From Dermatophagoides farinae (taxonomy: Eukaryota; Arthropoda; Arachnida; Sarcoptiformes; Pyroglyphidae), in contig NC_134684.1 in the NCBI RefSeq assembly GCF_024713945.1, positions 1,035,001 through 1,099,000 on the forward strand: a DNA stretch of 64,000 bases, given 5' to 3'. The notes beneath the pieces are model-generated. The model had not been told where the DNA came from and searched no databases. It saw only the letters and a list, made by a program, of their open reading frames with translations. Within the stretch, counting starts at the first letter, position 1, and each line of letters begins with the position of its first letter. The position numbers and the translations under genes are program-made. Below are positions 62,601-64,000 of this stretch, piece after piece.

Positions 62601-63718
62601 ACAGCATTATATGATGATATAAATAGCAACAAAAGTCCATCATCACCTATTGATAATATTGGTATGGCAACAATGCGTCGATCATCATCAATAAGGCCAA
62701 AAACATCGACTTGTATGGATCATTCATTAATGAATATGAGTATGATGAATATGGAACCATCAACTGGTCTATCACGGCCATTGTATCCAAAAACCAATCA
62801 ATTTAATATTGCACATCCAATGGATACAATGGATTCAGCTAGTACAATGGCAGCTCCCTTTCATCACCATCATCATCATCATCTTTATGATCCAGTACCA
62901 GGTTCTGGTGCTGGTGGTCATATTGCATTAACTAATCTACATGAAAGTCAACTTGTTCACAGTGTGAATTCATCTAATTCATACATGTCTTCGGGTAATT
63001 CATCATCACCACATTCAGTTATTTCGAACAACACTGTATTGACTAATTCATCTACCGGTACATCAAACTTGACGAATAGTTCAACCAGTCCACCAAATAC
63101 ATCGATATATCTATCGAATAGTCGTCAACCACAGAAACCATCATCATCGATGATGATGGTACCTACAGCAGCATCCGGTAATGCTGTTTCACATTCAGCA
63201 CTTAAAAGTTTTGGTGTACCTACACCACCACCAGCGCTGCCTTCATTAGCTACATTGGGTGGGCTACAGAATAATTCACACAATAGTTTTTATAATAGTA
63301 AGTATCATTTTATTTATCTTTTTGTTTAAAAAAAATAATTGATTTTTTTTTTTCAATTCATACAGCTTCCTTAGCGTCTTTGGGTAGTCCTAGTAAAAAA
63401 TTTTTGCTTACCACAACGAATAATCTGAATACCAATAATAACATTTGTGGTAGTAATTCTACATTGGCTAGTAATGGTAAATCGGCTACAAATTTCTCGG
63501 ATGATCATTCAATTTCGGTAAATATTTTTGTCGATATATTGACATATTCATTCTCATTTTTTTCCAATCAAAAAAAAAAATAGGCAAGTTACAATCCTGA
63601 TGAACTTCATCAAGAAATGGCCAATCTAGATAACCTGATGAAAGATTTGAATGCTATGAAACCGAATAATAATATTAACAACAATGCTATGAACATACAT
63701 GGAATGGAATCTTGTTGA
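44656..63718 (+). CDS. DCC/neogenin/frazzled-type netrin receptor, short form
   Basis: Type I membrane receptor of the DCC/neogenin family. Exons 44656-44917, 59453-60730, 62062-62088, 62176-63297, 63366-63517 and 63584-63718 close in frame at 991 aa. Exon 1 has a His-rich N-terminus and a hydrophobic signal segment (FLSFIIILFNV). Exon 2 holds four FNIII domains matching FN3-FN6 of DCC: VPDQPGSLRLKQDHSSIHLS and NIVVRGYTIGWGEG mark FN4, then YEFSVKVIKNKRNSTWSMTV (FN5) and YYFKIQARNNKGYGPLS (FN6). The membrane segment is at about 529-553. The cytoplasmic P1 motif is KPPDLWIHHSEQVEMK (about 609) and P3 is DELHQEMANLDNLMKDLNAM (about 953-972). Ig domains and FN1-2 are absent. The link of exon 1 to exon 2 across 14.5 kb rests on splice phase alone, so upstream exons outside the window remain possible. 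Confidence 0.8.
44918..59452 (+). other. 14.5-kb intron 1 of the DCC-like gene
   Basis: Donor T|GTAAGT, acceptor TATGTAG|AT after a strong pyrimidine tract. It is about 100 times longer than most introns here. I found no exon, Ig-like frame, RNA gene or transposon in it on either strand. It is built of T and A homopolymers and microsatellites: CAG x7 (46672-46692), GAT (about 46944-46968 and 52227-52250), CAT (about 53547-53571), GT (for example about 46767-46788, 57545-57567) and repeated GAATGAAT runs. The abundance of TG, TTG and GAAT repeats is notable but matches the other spacers. Confidence 0.65.
46672..46692 (+). repeat. (CAG)7 microsatellite
   Basis: Seven uninterrupted CAG units inside the long DCC-like intron. 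On the minus strand a frame would read poly-Cys or poly-Leu, so it is not a coding poly-Gln tract. Confidence 0.85.
60731..62061 (+). other. Intron 2 of the DCC-like gene
   Basis: 1331 bp following G|GTAATT and ending TTTTATAG|CC. TTG repeats near 61140-61165 and 61277-61300, CA run near 60870-60885, TG run near 61895-61911. No coding sequence seen. Confidence 0.65.
62062..62088 (+). other. 27-nt micro-exon of the DCC-like gene
   Basis: Between TTTTATAG and G|GTAAGT lie 27 nt coding ATMKTHTTN with both ends in phase 1, so it can be skipped without changing frame. It lies just outside the membrane segment and is a natural candidate for alternative splicing. Confidence 0.7.
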
Positions 63719-64000
63719 ACAAAAAAAAAAGAAAGGAAAAAAAATTCGTTTGACCATCGAAAAACACGTATCATATAATTTTGTTTTTTTCATTCTCTTC
63801 ATTTCTATAAAATGGATGATTTATTCATATTGTGTTCATTTTTTATTCATTCAAAATCCAATTTTATTTTGTACACACAACAAGTTTAAGTTTCTTTTCT
63901 TTTGTTTTTTTTTTGCTCAACAACAGCTAATTCAGGGCTATTTTTACTGTTTATTTCTGTTTGTTCAATTTTTTTTATTACCATTATTTTTTTTGGACAT
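63719..64000 (+). other. 3' flank of the DCC-like gene
   Basis: AT-rich 3' UTR with T runs. No further gene is seen before the window edge. Confidence 0.5.

Overview
The window is nuclear DNA of a small-genome eukaryote, most likely an acariform (astigmatan, house-dust-mite-like) mite. It is very AT-rich, introns are mostly 50-150 bp with clean GT/AG borders, coding regions carry long poly-Gln, poly-Asn and poly-His runs, and spacers are full of GAT, TTG and TG microsatellites. Every recognisable protein is metazoan. The taxon is my inference from composition and gene style; no marker gene names it. Layout, left to right: 5' tip of a minus-strand gene (1-106); TFB1M mitochondrial rRNA methyltransferase (+); RFX7-type transcription factor (-); TMEM33 (+); RAB8 (-); DPH2 (-); first SAFB-like RNA-binding protein (+); an unrecognised MGCG-starting coiled-coil protein (-); ATPSCKMT/FAM173B (+); extended synaptotagmin (-); an unrecognised 215-aa protein (-); second SAFB-like protein (-); Ty1/copia gag fossils (32.6-34.4 kb); a cluster of initiator tRNA-Met copies, one with an intron-like insert (34.5-35.4 kb); POMK (-); SNRPG (-); PDS5 (+); and a DCC/neogenin/frazzled-type receptor (+) with a 14.5-kb first intron that fills most of 44.9-59.5 kb. 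Gene packing is tight: several pairs are head-to-head (TFB1M, DPH2/SAFB-like 1, SNRPG/PDS5), ATPSCKMT and ESYT end 26 bp apart tail-to-tail, and SNRPG and POMK lie 63 bp apart on the same strand. I joined exons by hand from frame and splice sites; nearly all gene models close in frame over their full length. Three places do not: one in RFX7 and two mutually cancelling ones in ESYT, at a homopolymer, a short base run and a triplet repeat, which look like sequence errors or polymorphic indels. The genes form no single pathway; they are housekeeping and developmental genes. The most unusual content is the 34.5-35.4 kb block, where an apparently complete initiator tRNA-Met gene is split at position 37/38 by 69 bp, stands in a tandem array with orphan tRNA halves, and is fused to a duplicated piece of the neighbouring POMK gene. 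The second is the DCC-type receptor, which as seen here has no Ig domains and only the last four FNIII domains.
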